From Psococerastis gibbosa (lineage: Eukaryota; Arthropoda; Insecta; Psocodea; Psocidae), in the NCBI GenBank assembly GCA_963971405.1, contig OZ020491.1, positions 10,968,855-11,032,854 on the forward strand: 64,000 nucleotides of DNA. The letters are read 5' to 3'. Below are positions 31,531 to 64,000 of this stretch, piece after piece. Within the stretch, counting starts at the first letter, position 1. Every line of letters begins with the position of its first letter. The notes beneath the pieces are model-generated. The model was not told the DNA's origin. It searched no databases and saw only the letters and a program-made list of their open reading frames with translations. Made by a program: the position numbers and the translations under genes.

Positions 31531-32292
31531 AAGTTTCAGTTAATTACAATGATATGTTATCTCGACTTATACCAATACCCTGAATTTTTAATTTGCAGCA
31601 GAAGAGAAACAAGTAACCACACCACCTAGAAAAAGTAGCAACCACCTTAATTCTTGTCAATCCCATAAATGCTTATCAATGGAAGTGCAATGTACCCAAT
31701 TAAAATATTAAATACAGTTAGGCCCGGTGTAAACTAATGGAACGCTCGTGAAACGCCAGCAAATCTAACATTGGAGCAAATGGGTCTACTTAAGATCTGA
31801 GCCGATCCGAAAACCGTACACCGGCGTCACCTCATCGTCAAAAATCTTCTATAGTAGACTCAGCGGTTGTCCACCAGCCCAATGGCTCCAATGACAAATT
31901 GCTCGGTGTTCAAATTGTCCGTGTGTGCAATGGTTAACAATTATGTGATATCTGGCAAAACCAGGACATCGAATGAGGAGCAAACTTTCAAAACGTCACA
32001 AATTTATGAAAATAATTAAAAATTAATTTTATCATCGATTTTTCATCTAGAAGATGAGTTGAATCAGAATTGCTTATCAAAACAAAAACGAAAAAAATTT
32101 ATCGCAGTCTTCTGAAGGGTTAAAATCTTATATTCCCGTTATAATAAAGCCGAAATAATCATGTTTTTCGTGTTTCCTAAACATTTTACGAAAATGGATT
32201 AGTGCCGTATTGAAAGTTTGCTCCTCAAATGAGACATCCCATAAGAAATTACCGCCATTACCCCTCTAAAGTAGCACAACTTTTATTATTAA
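31531..32292. other. gene-free stretch
   Basis: No supported feature. Confidence 0.4.
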
Positions 32293-32667
32293 GACGCTAT
32301 GCTACGTAGAAAATTGGCACCTCAAAATTAAATACTTTTCATTTTCTATTTAATTAACTCAGCAAGTTATTAAAAATTTGGCTCATCTAAGTTGTAGAAG
32401 ACTAGTTCGTGCATCATATTATTTTTACTTTTCGGTTTTGTAGTTCTTCCAAAAATCCCAGAATACGCGAAATTTTAGTCCTGTCTGGTATTTGTGAAAG
32501 AACTAAGGTACCAAAAATTTAATATTTCCTATTATTTTATGATGCATGAAGTAGTCTTCTACAACTTCCACGAGCCAAATATTTAATTACTTGCTTCGTT
32601 AATTAAATAAAAAGTCAATAAAAAATAAAAAAAAATGGGGGGCTAATTTTCTACTTAGCGTGTCCTC
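32293..32667. mobile_element. P-family MITE, complete with TTAA on both sides
   Basis: 375 bp with TTAA at 32289-32292 and 32668-32671. Left end GCTACGTAGAAAATTGGCAC, right end CTAATTTTCTACTTAGCG. The arms carry TTTGGCTCATCTAAGTTGTAG and its inverse. Best copy of the family here. Confidence 0.8.
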
Positions 32668-34049
32668 TTAAAATAAGAAAATAATTTTTAACAAGTAAAG
32701 TAAAGTTAGTAAATAGAACGGAAGACCAGCAATCCAGCACACTTTTTACCATCAAGACAGAGGTTTCAAAATATTTGGAAACTAAAAACTAACTTTATTG
32801 ACGAAATTAATTAATTCTTTGTTAGTCAGCCACAAAGATATGAAAATGGTCAAATGAAAATTTGAAAAAAAAATGCACCCGACGGGATTACTACCAATGT
32901 ATAAATTGTTTTATGGTAATAATATTCTAGGTGAAAAACTTGTAGTTTTTAATGCATATTTCATTAGACCTTTTTTTAATATTTTTGACGCTACAGAACG
33001 AGGAATTAATTAAGGCCCGGTCGTCAATTAATTACAAAATATTTTTAAATGTCTGTTAAAAATTTTGAAACCAAATACAGTATGCCTATAAGCTATATAT
33101 TTTTTGGCCCTTGTTCCTACTTATTACAACAACAAAAAAACATCTACATAAAATTAGCCTGCTAAATTTAACAATTTGCCTAGGTGCATATTATGCCTTT
33201 TTAGTTCAATACTGATTACATTTATAATCAGGAAATTAGTCAACTATTCTAGTGACACGTATTTTTTAGGGAAGCCATGTGTAACACAGATTTGACACTT
33301 AATATTTTAACCTAACGAGATTGGGATACACAGTATAAGAGAATTTTCAGCTGTATGAGATTGAAATTAACTTAAAACTAAAAAGAGAAGTCCACATGAA
33401 CGTTCATTGCATTTAAATTATGAAATAGGGCCGAATAAAGTTCTATATATGAAAAAACGATGTACATTTGCTTCTCCCCAAATACATAATTTTTTTTTTT
33501 AATTTCAAGTGCCACCTGGCACGTCTCCAATGACCAGGCATTAAAAAGACGTGGTAGGTGGTGCCTGAAATTAACAAAATATTTAATATTAATAATAATA
33601 AAGTCTTCCTTGAAAAAAAAAAAAAAAATATGTAGATACAGCAAAATAAAAAAATATTTAGGCAGGAACAAACCGTGTAAAGTCTACAAATTTCTAAAAT
33701 TGCGATTTTGGCACCGATGAATTTGTCGGGCTGACATCTATCTATTGAATTTATTGTCATAAGCTAATTCTGGCAAAGTCCCGCGTAAAACTAGTTCAAA
33801 TATCGGGTTTGGATGTAGTCACAAAGCACTTAGCTAGTTTTTTGGCTCTCCTGAAAAATTAACTGAAATACCACTCAAAATATTCCATCTCTCTTAAATA
33901 GAACTCTAGGGAAGAAGAGACAAAATCGTGCTAAACATTATTATTGCCATAAGCGGAACTAATATTGAACAATGCCTTTGGTGGCGGGAGTTGCATGTTG
34001 CCCTTCTCCACAACTGGGTAGATTTTTTTTTCTTTTAAAAAAAGGTTAA
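32668..34049. other. gene-free, AT-rich
   Basis: Homopolymer A and T runs near 33490 and 33620. The minus-strand frames at 33378-33760 are driven by these runs and are not believed. Confidence 0.45.
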
Positions 34050-34215
34050 TCGCATACAAACAATTTAATGAATGAATCTGATTAACCTCATCAGTCGCCT
34101 CAGTAGGTTAGTACCCGTGTTACAGTTACAAAACGTATCCAATCGCATGGCATGTAGGGACTCCCAAGTACAAGCACGCTACCACCTTGCCATCGAAGTC
34201 GAATTGAAACACTAT
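34050..34215 (-). repeat. SINE-C copy, reversed
   Basis: Contains TTAATCGCATACAAACAATT, GTCGCCTCAGTAGG and CAAGCACGCTACCACCTTGC, the reverse of 7085-7235. Confidence 0.55.
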
Positions 34216-34469
34216 TCATTATTATTATTTCAAAGGGCTTTCTATGGCAAATGGCCATTGAACCTTATTGGAATGATTTCCGAATGAATTTTGGCCACTG
34301 GTAGAATGGTACACGATGTCAACCCACTCAAGCTACAATAGACAAGTTAAGGCATGCTTTATAATTGACACAATGTAACAGGCGTTAGCCCGACTTAACT
34401 TTGATTGTTTGATTGATTTCGTTATTTTCACCGATGTTGGCGAAAAATTTAATAATTATAATGTCTTAA

Positions 34470-34690
34470 AGAATGAACTTAGACCCGTGTCCAAGGCTAA
34501 TACATGCATGGATTTCGAACATTATTTATATTGTTTTCGTACGAATGTTTGGCCATTGGCAAACTGGTATACGTTCTCGATGTCAACCTATGCCGGCTAC
34601 AAGCGTTAATGGACAAGCTGTGACAAGCTTTCTATTGGAGCAGTGTAACAGGTGGAAGCATGACTTAACCAAGTACAGATACGAGTCACG
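34470..34690 (+). repeat. dispersed repeat D copy
   Basis: Landmarks ATGGATTTCGAACATTATTT, TTGGCAAACTGGTATACGTT and AAGCATGACTTAACCAAGTA. Confidence 0.6.
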
Positions 34691-35037
34691 GAGAGTGTAA
34701 AATAACTAAACAAATTCCTCAGTTGGTCAATGGAAATTTACCGCCATGAAAAATGATCGCTGTGAAGCTATATATAAAGCTAGGGCAAAGAGCTTTGATT
34801 ATACTTTAGAAATTGACATATTTCATAAGATCAATAGAGAAAATGTGCTTGAGCAGTCTTTTTCGAAACTAGCTATTGATACATTGACAAGAAACATCAT
34901 CTGTGGCATCCCAATCTCGAGACTCTCATACAATACTAATTGAGATATCAACGCAGAGATGTGAGTGAGGCTGCTAGGTTATTGGAAGCTCCCGAAGACT
35001 CGCCCAACTCCAGCAAGTCAGACGAGGTGGCCAGAAA

Positions 35038-57279
<22,242 letters not shown>

Positions 57280-57614
57280 ATTTATCAACTTAAGTTGTTA
57301 CTAAAGGCATTAGAAAATAAATAATTTAAATAAACAAAAAAATTACACAATGCGACTACACGGAGCAGACGATGTCAAGCCATAGACAACAGATAACTAG
57401 ACTCGTCACCGGGATAGGGATTCAGTTCGCGATAGCAGCGCCACGCCGCGCAGCGGAAATTTTTTCTCCGTCCACTTTCCTTGAACAACAGAGCTCAAGT
57501 TAAATTCTTTTGTAAATATTTAAATGTCAAATTAAATATTCATGGGAATAAAATGTATTTTAAAAATTGTAATGATTTTTTTACAAATTCTGAAACTATC
57601 ACTAAAATCTCAAT
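57280..57614 (-). promoter_or_regulatory. probable retm 5' UTR and promoter region
   Basis: Upstream of the retm ATG. Includes a GC-richer patch near 57430-57460 (GCAGCGCCACGCCGCGCAGC). CTCCGTCCACTT at 57470 recurs at 58601 in a similar GC-rich context (GCCGCGGTGCGGC), hinting at a repeat. Promoter function is inferred from position only. Confidence 0.3.
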
Positions 57615-57764
57615 TTGAAACATATTTTCAAAAAGATAGTCCAAAATCAAGGACTGAAGGACGCACTCCATCCAGCCTCCAGCCTACCAGCCATTACTGA
57701 CATTGTTTTGTTTACATTTTCAACTGGGCACTATTATATTTTAGATTTGAGTTTTAGTAGAAAA

Positions 57765-57872
57765 ATGCCGAAAGCTAGCAAAAGAAGAGTCCGATATTGC
57801 TCGGTTGTGGGCTGTTTCAATTCAATTAATATGCCAGTCAAAAGGGTGATAAATCCTAGGGAGAAGGAATAG
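57765..57872 (+). other. short frame with C-x4-C start, THAP-like at best
   Basis: MPKASKRRVRYCSVVGCFNS followed by INMPVKRVINPREKE and a stop. The YCSVVGC block resembles the first Cys pair of THAP zinc fingers, but nothing else of that domain follows. Possibly an exon remnant. Confidence 0.2.
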
Positions 57873-57949
57873 GTAGTAGTGGGACGACCACGGATGCAAT
57901 GGCTACAAGGCATCGGGGTTAGGGTCATTCGGGGTAGCTGTGGCTTGCC

Positions 57950-58160
57950 TAGTAGACCAAGGTCGTTCATGGGTTTCAGTTTTGACTTGGTAAAGTCATT
58001 CATACGACTATGTACATTTTGTCCATGTTGAGCATGGCTCATTCTCTCATCGTGTCCATTATCCCTCGTATAGTAGATAGCATAAGTTGACATCGAAGAC
58101 GTTTAACGGATTGCTAATGGAAAAAAAAATCAATTTTGGTCGTTGGTATGAGGCATTCGA
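57950..58160 (-). repeat. dispersed repeat D copy, diverged and reversed
   Basis: TTTTGACTTGGTAAAGTCAT, GTTGACATCGAAGACG and TTGCTAATGG follow the order seen in other reversed D copies. Confidence 0.5.
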
Positions 58161-58856
58161 CATAGGACGAATGAGTTACCTACTAATAATAATCTAGAGT
58201 AATAAACAATGTGCTACGTACGGGCTATGAAAAAGTTTTTTAGGACATTACGGGCTCTAGACTGTAGCGCCAAAGAGTAAAAATAAACTACCGTATTAAT
58301 GGGAATGTTCAGTACAGTATAAAAGTATATGAATAAAATTGAAATGTGGAAATTTAACGTTTGAACTGCAATTGACTAACGCTGCCTACTGTATTACCGA
58401 TACTTATCATACGTAAGTTTATTAGACTTTACACTGCCAATGGCACATTACATAATATAAGCGTTGAAATACAGTCAACTGTCATTATAATGGAATATAA
58501 AAAAAATTGGAAGAATTGGAATATGGCAACTAAAATGTTACAGACCAAAATTTGAATTTTAGCGGGAACGCTGCAAGCGCCGCGGTGCGGCAAAAATAAT
58601 CTCCGTCCACTTAGCAGAAGACGGTTCTTAGTGGAAGAAGGGCAAAATTCCATTTTATACAGCGTTGACAGCCCCCTGTGTCAAGCAACTGACTTGCCAA
58701 GAGATCCACCAGGAGCGCTAGTGATAGGGACGTCACAGTAAGAGGGCGGAGCTAACAGCGCATGCGTGATTGCGAAAGTAATGTAAACAAAATCAGCTGT
58801 TCGGCCATTGGAGGATATAAAGTGCATTGAGCGCTATTGATTTTTAAAGTTTTTAG

Positions 58857-59334
58857 TTGTTATTATTCATATTTCTAGCGTTATATATTAAGCATTGCTG
58901 CTATGGCTTGTGTAATAGTGATAGCCGATACCAGGACAGACCACATACGAGAGAGGTCCGAATTATATCGTTCCCCAAGCCACTGGAAAAACTTGAGAAA
59001 CGCAAGTGGTGGTTGCATCTTTGTGGCAGAACGAAGTCCACAATATTTAAAGTTACAAAATACACATATATATGCATGGCCGCGCCCAGGGGGTGGTCCA
59101 TTGGGTCCGCACCCCCCCCCCTCCCCCGAAATAAATTTCTGCAGGTAAACCTGTATGGTTTGAAGAATTTATTCATTAATAAATTACGTAAAAAAAATGT
59201 TTGGACCCCCCCCCCCCCGAAATCATAACCTGGGAACAGCCTTGTATATATGTTCAAAACATTTAGTGGATCCTAGTGGGCCAACAAAAGATTTTCCAGA
59301 TCCAATCGGCAATCGGACAGTCGATTGAGATCAT
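58857..59334 (+). pseudogene. THAP-domain exon broken by two poly-C MITEs
   Basis: The frame reads HCCYGLCNSDSRYQDRPHTR, then IISFPKPLEKLEKRKWWLHL, CGRTKSTIFKVTKYTYI. This is a C2CH THAP zinc finger (C..C, FP, W, C.R). A G-family MITE (about 59076-59243) interrupts the codon run just before the last Cys-x2-His pair; after it the frame resumes as CSKHLVDPSGPTKDFPDPIG. The 8 bases TATATATG flank the insertion. No ATG precedes HCC in frame; an acceptor-like TATTTCTAG at about 58879 could mark an upstream exon. A second MITE follows at 59333. Non-functional as it stands. Confidence 0.8.
59076..59243. mobile_element. G-family poly-C MITE inside the THAP exon
   Basis: CATGGCCGCGCCCAGG at the left, AACAGCCTTG at the right, two C homopolymers inside. 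Flanked by TATATATG on each side, an 8-base duplication as in hAT elements. Confidence 0.75.
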
Positions 59335-59505
59335 GGCCGTAGCCAAGGGGGAGTTCAACCTCCTTCCGCCCCCCCCCCCAACCGTGATGAAACGGCTTGA
59401 TACTAGATAGAATCGGATTTTGAGAGGAAAAATATAAACTACTATGTAATATCCAATTAAAATCTGAACCCCCCCCCCCCCCGAAAAAATCCTGGCTACG
59501 GCCTT
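59333..59505. mobile_element. G-family poly-C MITE
   Basis: CATGGCCGTAGCCA at the left, TGGCTACGGCCTTG at the right. Flanks ATTGAGAT and ATTGGGAT are an 8-base duplication with one change. Confidence 0.8.
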
Positions 59506-59558
59506 GATTGGGATCAATAATGTATATTAATATATATCGTCGTTACTTTCCATTAGCC

Positions 59559-59724
59559 ATGGCCGTGCCCATGTGGGTGGTCCATGGGGTCCGGACCCCC
59601 TCCCCCCCCCCCCGAAATAATTTTTTATGTAAACCTGTATTGCTTGATGACCATTAATTCAATAATAAATTACGTTAAAAAACTTTAGACCCCCCCCCCC
59701 CAAACAAAAGCTGGGCACGGCCTG
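59559..59724. mobile_element. G-family poly-C MITE
   Basis: GGCCGTGCCCA at the left, TGGGCACGGCC at the right, with two poly-C tracts. No clear target duplication. Confidence 0.7.
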
Positions 59725-61359
59725 TGGCCCTTCGAAAATTAACTGCTGTCGTGCTCAGATACTAAATTGAATTCTAGTGATAGTATTATGGAGAGACAAT
59801 AACCCTTTTTACGCTACTAATATTTACAAACAGCATGATAGGCTAGCGTGTCGGCAGCCCAGCCGACTAGGCTATATTTCATGGTAGTTATGCAGTAAAG
59901 TTGTATAGTTATGGTAATAAATCATTAATTGTAATATGTATAAGCAAGCTTAGGCTCACATACCCATTTAAAAATCTGTCCTGCCCTCGCGGAAGTATCA
60001 CAACCAATGAAATAAAATTAGATACACAAGTAAATAATATTTTTCGACAATTATTTGCGGCTACTTTGCCGTAATTTTTTGTCAGTACCCGCGCAAGTAT
60101 TGAAGGAACATATAAATAGCACTAATTTGCCGTTTAAAAGCTAAAATTTCTTAAAATAAAATAAATTTCATTGGAAAGCTTATACACTCCATATTAAAAT
60201 AAGGGGGTGATGTCCGAGAATCAGGGGTACCCCCTCCCTTTCCGACTGCCCGCCATCTTTGTTTTACCTGCGCAAGAACTCCATTAAAGGTACTAATTTT
60301 CCCGCTAAAAAGTTTCGAATTTTAAATCCGTATTTTGTGAACAAGTTTTAACTGTTTTAGATTAGCTGATGCATTTAATTGATATATTTTTTGTATATGT
60401 AACGTAGATATTCGTCACTCCTGGATTACGCGTAAATCAGTCAGTTTGTTTTGTTTATGTAACATACTACATACCTACGTAAAGTTATAAATATTGCATA
60501 TCCTGACATTATTACTGTGTTGTAGCCTATTATTGTAAATGCCCGTTATAGACTCTGAAATCGTCCCATTGATCAATTCAGTGCTTCGGGATAGGGAAAT
60601 AAAAAACGCAATGGACCCAAAGATGTTTAGATTAGCACTGGCAAAAAAAATTAAGAACGAAAGAATGCAGCACCAAAGGCAATAGACAATTAATTAGTGA
60701 TCTGAAGTTGGAGATTCTTCATAATAAGCGCGCGGCTCTTCTGAGTTTCAACAACAACAAGTCGATGCAACGAAATTAAACCATGGGAAATTTTTTATTT
60801 AGCATGGAACTATTCATATTATCCATCTCTCTACCTATACTAATTTATAAATAGAATAGCATGTACTGGTTCACTTGTACAGGTTCTTATAAAGAGGTAG
60901 TTTTTCCATTACGGTATATAATGCAATACACATGTAACCACTACATTTTTATGATTATGCAACTATGCTAACTCTAAATCGAGATGAGGAAACTTGCACA
61001 CATACCCTATATTATAATGTTCATGTTGTATAGTAGCAATAATGAATTAATGGATAAATTCTTCAAACCATACTGGTTTACATACAAAAATTTATTTCTG
61101 GGGAGGGGGGTCTGGACCCCATGGACCACCCCCTAGGCATGTATAGTAGGCTATATTAAAATCAGATTAGTCATTACAGAATAACTGATATTATGTAAAA
61201 GGGACGAATACTTGTATGCACCATAAGGCAGCGGCGTAGCCAGAATTGTATTTTTTGGCGGTCCCGTTTTCTTGCAAAGTTCATTTGTCCCCTAAAAAGG
61301 GGCTAACGTCCGAAGCTGCAGATAGTTGGAAATTGGTTAAAATGGCTTATATATAAAAT
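59725..61359. other. gene-free; G-like and K-like fragments
   Basis: 61073-61140 (TTATTTCTGGGGAGGGGGGT, then GGACCACCCCC) is a reversed G-family end. About 60530-60890 has weak K-like pieces (CATTATTACTGTGTTGTAGC, ATTTATAAATAGAATAGCAT). No gene is supported. Confidence 0.4.
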
Positions 61360-61415
61360 AAATAAATAAAATAAATAATGACTTTTTTTGTCCTGTTACT
61401 AAGCCAGCCTAGAAG
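61360..61415 (-). repeat. SINE-A 3' end fragment, reversed
   Basis: AATAAATAATGACTTTTTTT then CCTGTTACTAAGCCAGCCTA. Confidence 0.6.
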
Positions 61416-62363
61416 ATCCTTTAAGTGGTGGCTCAGATCTTAAGGTTCCTTTATATATATTAGTCTTCATTATATATCAGTCAAACAAGAGCAGAATAAA
61501 ATTAAAAACAACATTTTGCGAACTTTTACCCCATCACTCTACCCTACCACTACCATCAGGGGACCACTAAATTCTGGTTCTATATAGCAAGGCGTGCAGA
61601 CCAAGTGACAAAAATCTTACCGACCACCTCTTATTTTTGGGGTGATTCAGGGCATAGACAGATACAGGGAGGGCAGGGGGTAGCTGTGTCCCCCAAAATT
61701 TAGTAAATCTATTGCAAATTAATTTATAACGCTAAATTAATTGATATCAGGCTTAAATATGTTTGTTATATTTTACCCACAACTACCCCCCCCCCCCACC
61801 TCAAAAAAATGTGCTGATCCATCCCGTATCCAGGGGTGACCCATGTCATCGGCCTACTTTCTCTTACAACCAAAGTAAAAGCCCAAAAATTCTGTGCTGT
61901 ATAGGTTTTTATCATATTGCCAACTTAGACTCCAAACCAATTAAATTTCACCCCTTTGTATCGGCTAGAATAGGAAAATAATAACTTTGCTTAAAAATTT
62001 CCTTGTCAAAAATAAATGGGGGTGAAATTTAGTTTGTAGCTGGTGATAAATGTAGGCTACATGAGACGAGTTGCCAAGTAAGTACATGAGTACTGAGTTT
62101 CAATAAAAAAATGTTGGTACACAGGATATACAATACATATATACATATCTGGCAGACTTATTAGACGATCGAGGACAGAAAGCACTTTAAATTTGGAAAA
62201 CTTCGATAGTTCCTGATAGTACACGGTATTGGCGCCTGGCGGGTTTGGAGCGAAGAAAATGAAATCTTAAAATATCACTTTTATACCGGTACTCCCTACT
62301 TTCTTATTCGTTGTCGAATGTTATTGTTATTCTTTGTTTTTCATATTGTTTTTGTTTGTTGTT
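61416..62363. other. gene-free stretch with poly-C tract
   Basis: C homopolymer near 61787. Nothing else recognised. Confidence 0.4.
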
Positions 62364-63224
62364 GCTTTCCTATTTATACGTAGTAGGCTATAAGAAAAGC
62401 TTTGTGATGGTCAAAATTTTCGACTTTGAGATTTCAATGGATTTACACGTTTTGAGGTCCCAGGAACCCAAAAAAGTGGTTTTTATGAAATGTCTGTCTG
62501 TCGTTCTGTCTGTCTGTGCGTCAATTTCCGGGCAAGCTACTCGGTCGATTTTGATGAAATTTGGCATGTAGGTTCACAAAAATCATACCTCGGGTAAATT
62601 TTTTTTTATTTGGGGCTATCTCAATTTGCGTGTGTTTTATTCTGAAAAAACTAAAAAAAAAATTATTTCCCATAAACGGCTCCAACGATTTGTTTTAAAT
62701 TCACATAGGCCTATATTGTACTTGTTATTAATGTTGATAAAATGCGGGGGGTCGCTTGCCACTTGATAGTTTGCTTCTGGGGGTAAAAAAATAAAAATAA
62801 CAATATTTTAATGAAAAATGACTATAAAATAATTTTTCTGCGAAACCTTTCTATCGATGATTTCTACTTTCAGGTATGATTTAGGTGTTAAATTGAGTTA
62901 AGAAACCGGACAGGTTGCTTTCCCAGAAAAGTATTTGGTTTTGTACAAAAAAATGTTTTTTTTTTAATGATAAAAAAAATTCACACTCAAATGCATTGCG
63001 TGCCCTGCCAGTATTGCTGTGTGGTAATGTGTTGGTCTGACCTATTTAGAATTTACCTCACCTCCAGTGACGTCAGGTAGACACCCCCCCCCCCCCCCGT
63101 CCCCCCAAGATATCGGAAATTTAACCATAGGAAAGTTATTTACCATGAAATTACTCATTTTCTCTATCTACTAATTTTGAAAAATTGGAAAGCAGCATGT
63201 TTGAGTAAACTCGGACCGGTTCTT
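62364..63224 (+). mobile_element. K-family element
   Basis: From GCTTTCCTATTTATACGTAG to AACTCGGACCGGTTCTT, with two (TCTG)n tracts and poly-C near 63083. Confidence 0.8.
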
Positions 63225-63553
63225 TTGAGTTGTGAGAAAAATGCAAATGAAATATTAAAATTGAAACCAAATTATTTCACATGTTGTGTGAAAATTTATA
63301 CACAATTATTTGAAACTTGTAGGGAGTCCTAGTTCCATTTGCACCCCCCCCCCCTGGGTGAACGCGCCCGGCGCCTCTGCTACAAAAGTAGGCAACAAAT
63401 GTACACTCACTCCTATCGCAGCTGTACGATATCGACCTTCAGTTCTTGGTCAGGGCACGGGAGGTCATTGACTTCAGTTCAGTTCCGTCCGATCCGTGCT
63501 GGCGTTGTGATCTAGCTTCTCCTCGCACACAACTCAAGTCATTCCCGCTCGAT

Positions 63554-63686
63554 ATGAACGACGAAACTCTAATTGAATTAGTTCGTATTAATCCCGTGTT
63601 GTACGACTCGTCACATCCAAAATATGTCAATCGTATCCTGAAGCATAATATCTGGACGAGTATCGGCCATGTATTAGGAGAAGATG
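63554..63686 (+). CDS. MADF-domain protein, first coding exon (runs off window)
   Basis: ATG at 63554 opens MNDETLIELVRINPVLYDSS followed by HPKYVNRILKHNIWTSIGHV and LGED, then donor GAAGATG|GTAAGT at 63687. LIELV..NP.LYD..H..Y.......W..I...L is the N-terminal half of the MADF domain, a Myb/SANT-like DNA-binding fold found in arthropod transcription regulators such as Adf-1 and the MADF-BESS proteins. The exon ends in phase 1; the rest of the domain must lie beyond the window or in an unrecognised exon. The frame stays open upstream to about 63446, but the MNDE start sits where MADF proteins usually begin. Confidence 0.75.
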
Positions 63687-64000
63687 GTAAGTTAACCTTA
63701 GCATAACACATTATATGCGTTGCAGTAATGGCGGCCTGCGTATGGTTCCAGTTTAACAGGCGCGTGTCCAGGTGTTCAGCTCAGGTGCCAAGGGATCTCG
63801 CCATGAAAGGGAGGCGCCGAGAGAAGGGGGGGGGGGGAGTTGGTGGCTACAGATTTCATTAGAGTATACTATATAGTATAAGAATATAAGTAGGCCTATG
63901 CTACCTGGTGTGTTTTTATTTTTCTTCTACTATATAATCAAGTACAACCGATTGCATTGTATATGACGGTCATAAAATCTTAAATACAGTATATAACAAA
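63687..64000. other. MADF gene intron start
   Basis: Non-coding after the donor; poly-G near 63828. No second exon seen. Confidence 0.5.

Noticed and set aside
33378-33760. Minus-strand frames of about 100 codons
   Set aside because: Phe/Ile-rich translation of A/T homopolymers, with no domain and no splice context.
58901-59257. Minus-strand frame rich in Gly
   Set aside because: Arises from the poly-C tract of the G-family MITE and the reverse of the THAP exon.

Overview
The window is animal nuclear DNA, most likely from an arthropod and probably an insect with a large, transposon-rich genome. The evidence is split genes with GT-AG introns, AT-rich non-coding DNA, LINE tails of arthropod type, tRNA-derived SINEs and many short inverted-repeat elements (MITEs). 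The species cannot be named from sequence alone. There are no bacterial operons, CRISPR arrays or clear standalone tRNA/rRNA genes.

Three complete host genes were rebuilt exon by exon, with every intron phase consistent. (1) METTL16, minus strand, 2812-5067, two exons, 470 residues: an RNA m6A methyltransferase with an NPPF catalytic motif. (2) A CTIF/MIF4GD-type MIF4G protein, plus strand, seven coding exons from 15055 to 23632, 427 residues. It may start at a non-coding exon near 5.5 kb that faces METTL16. (3) The SEC14L1/SEC14L5 (Drosophila real-time, retm) orthologue, minus strand, twelve exons from 57279 down to 35038, 689 residues, with PRELI, CRAL-TRIO and GOLD domains in order. At the right edge the first coding exon of a MADF-domain gene begins (63554-63686). 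A THAP-domain pseudogene lies at about 58.86-59.33 kb.

Layout: 0.8-2.7 kb repeats; 2.8-5.1 METTL16; 5.1-14.9 long repeat-filled stretch (possible intron 1 of the MIF4G gene); 15.0-23.6 MIF4G gene; 23.7-35.0 gene-free, with Harbinger-like MITEs and other elements; 35.0-57.3 retm, whose 13-kb first intron holds most of its repeats; 57.4-63.4 THAP relic, poly-C MITEs and repeats; 63.5-63.7 MADF exon.

The non-coding DNA can be sorted into families by comparing copies inside the window: H (foldback MITE, 3-bp TTA/TAA/TAT duplication, Harbinger-like, 9 copies), P (TTAA-flanked, piggyBac-like MITE), K (about 830 bp, termini starting GCTTTCCAATTTAT, 6 copies), G (poly-C hAT-like MITE with 8-bp duplication), SINE-A, SINE-B and SINE-C, dispersed repeat D, and LINE tails. 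Two MITE insertions have their matching empty site elsewhere in the window. The most notable items are an in-frame, phase-0/0 partial copy of retm exon 7 between exons 4 and 5, and two MIF4G exons whose splice acceptors lie about 20 bp from a transposon terminus.
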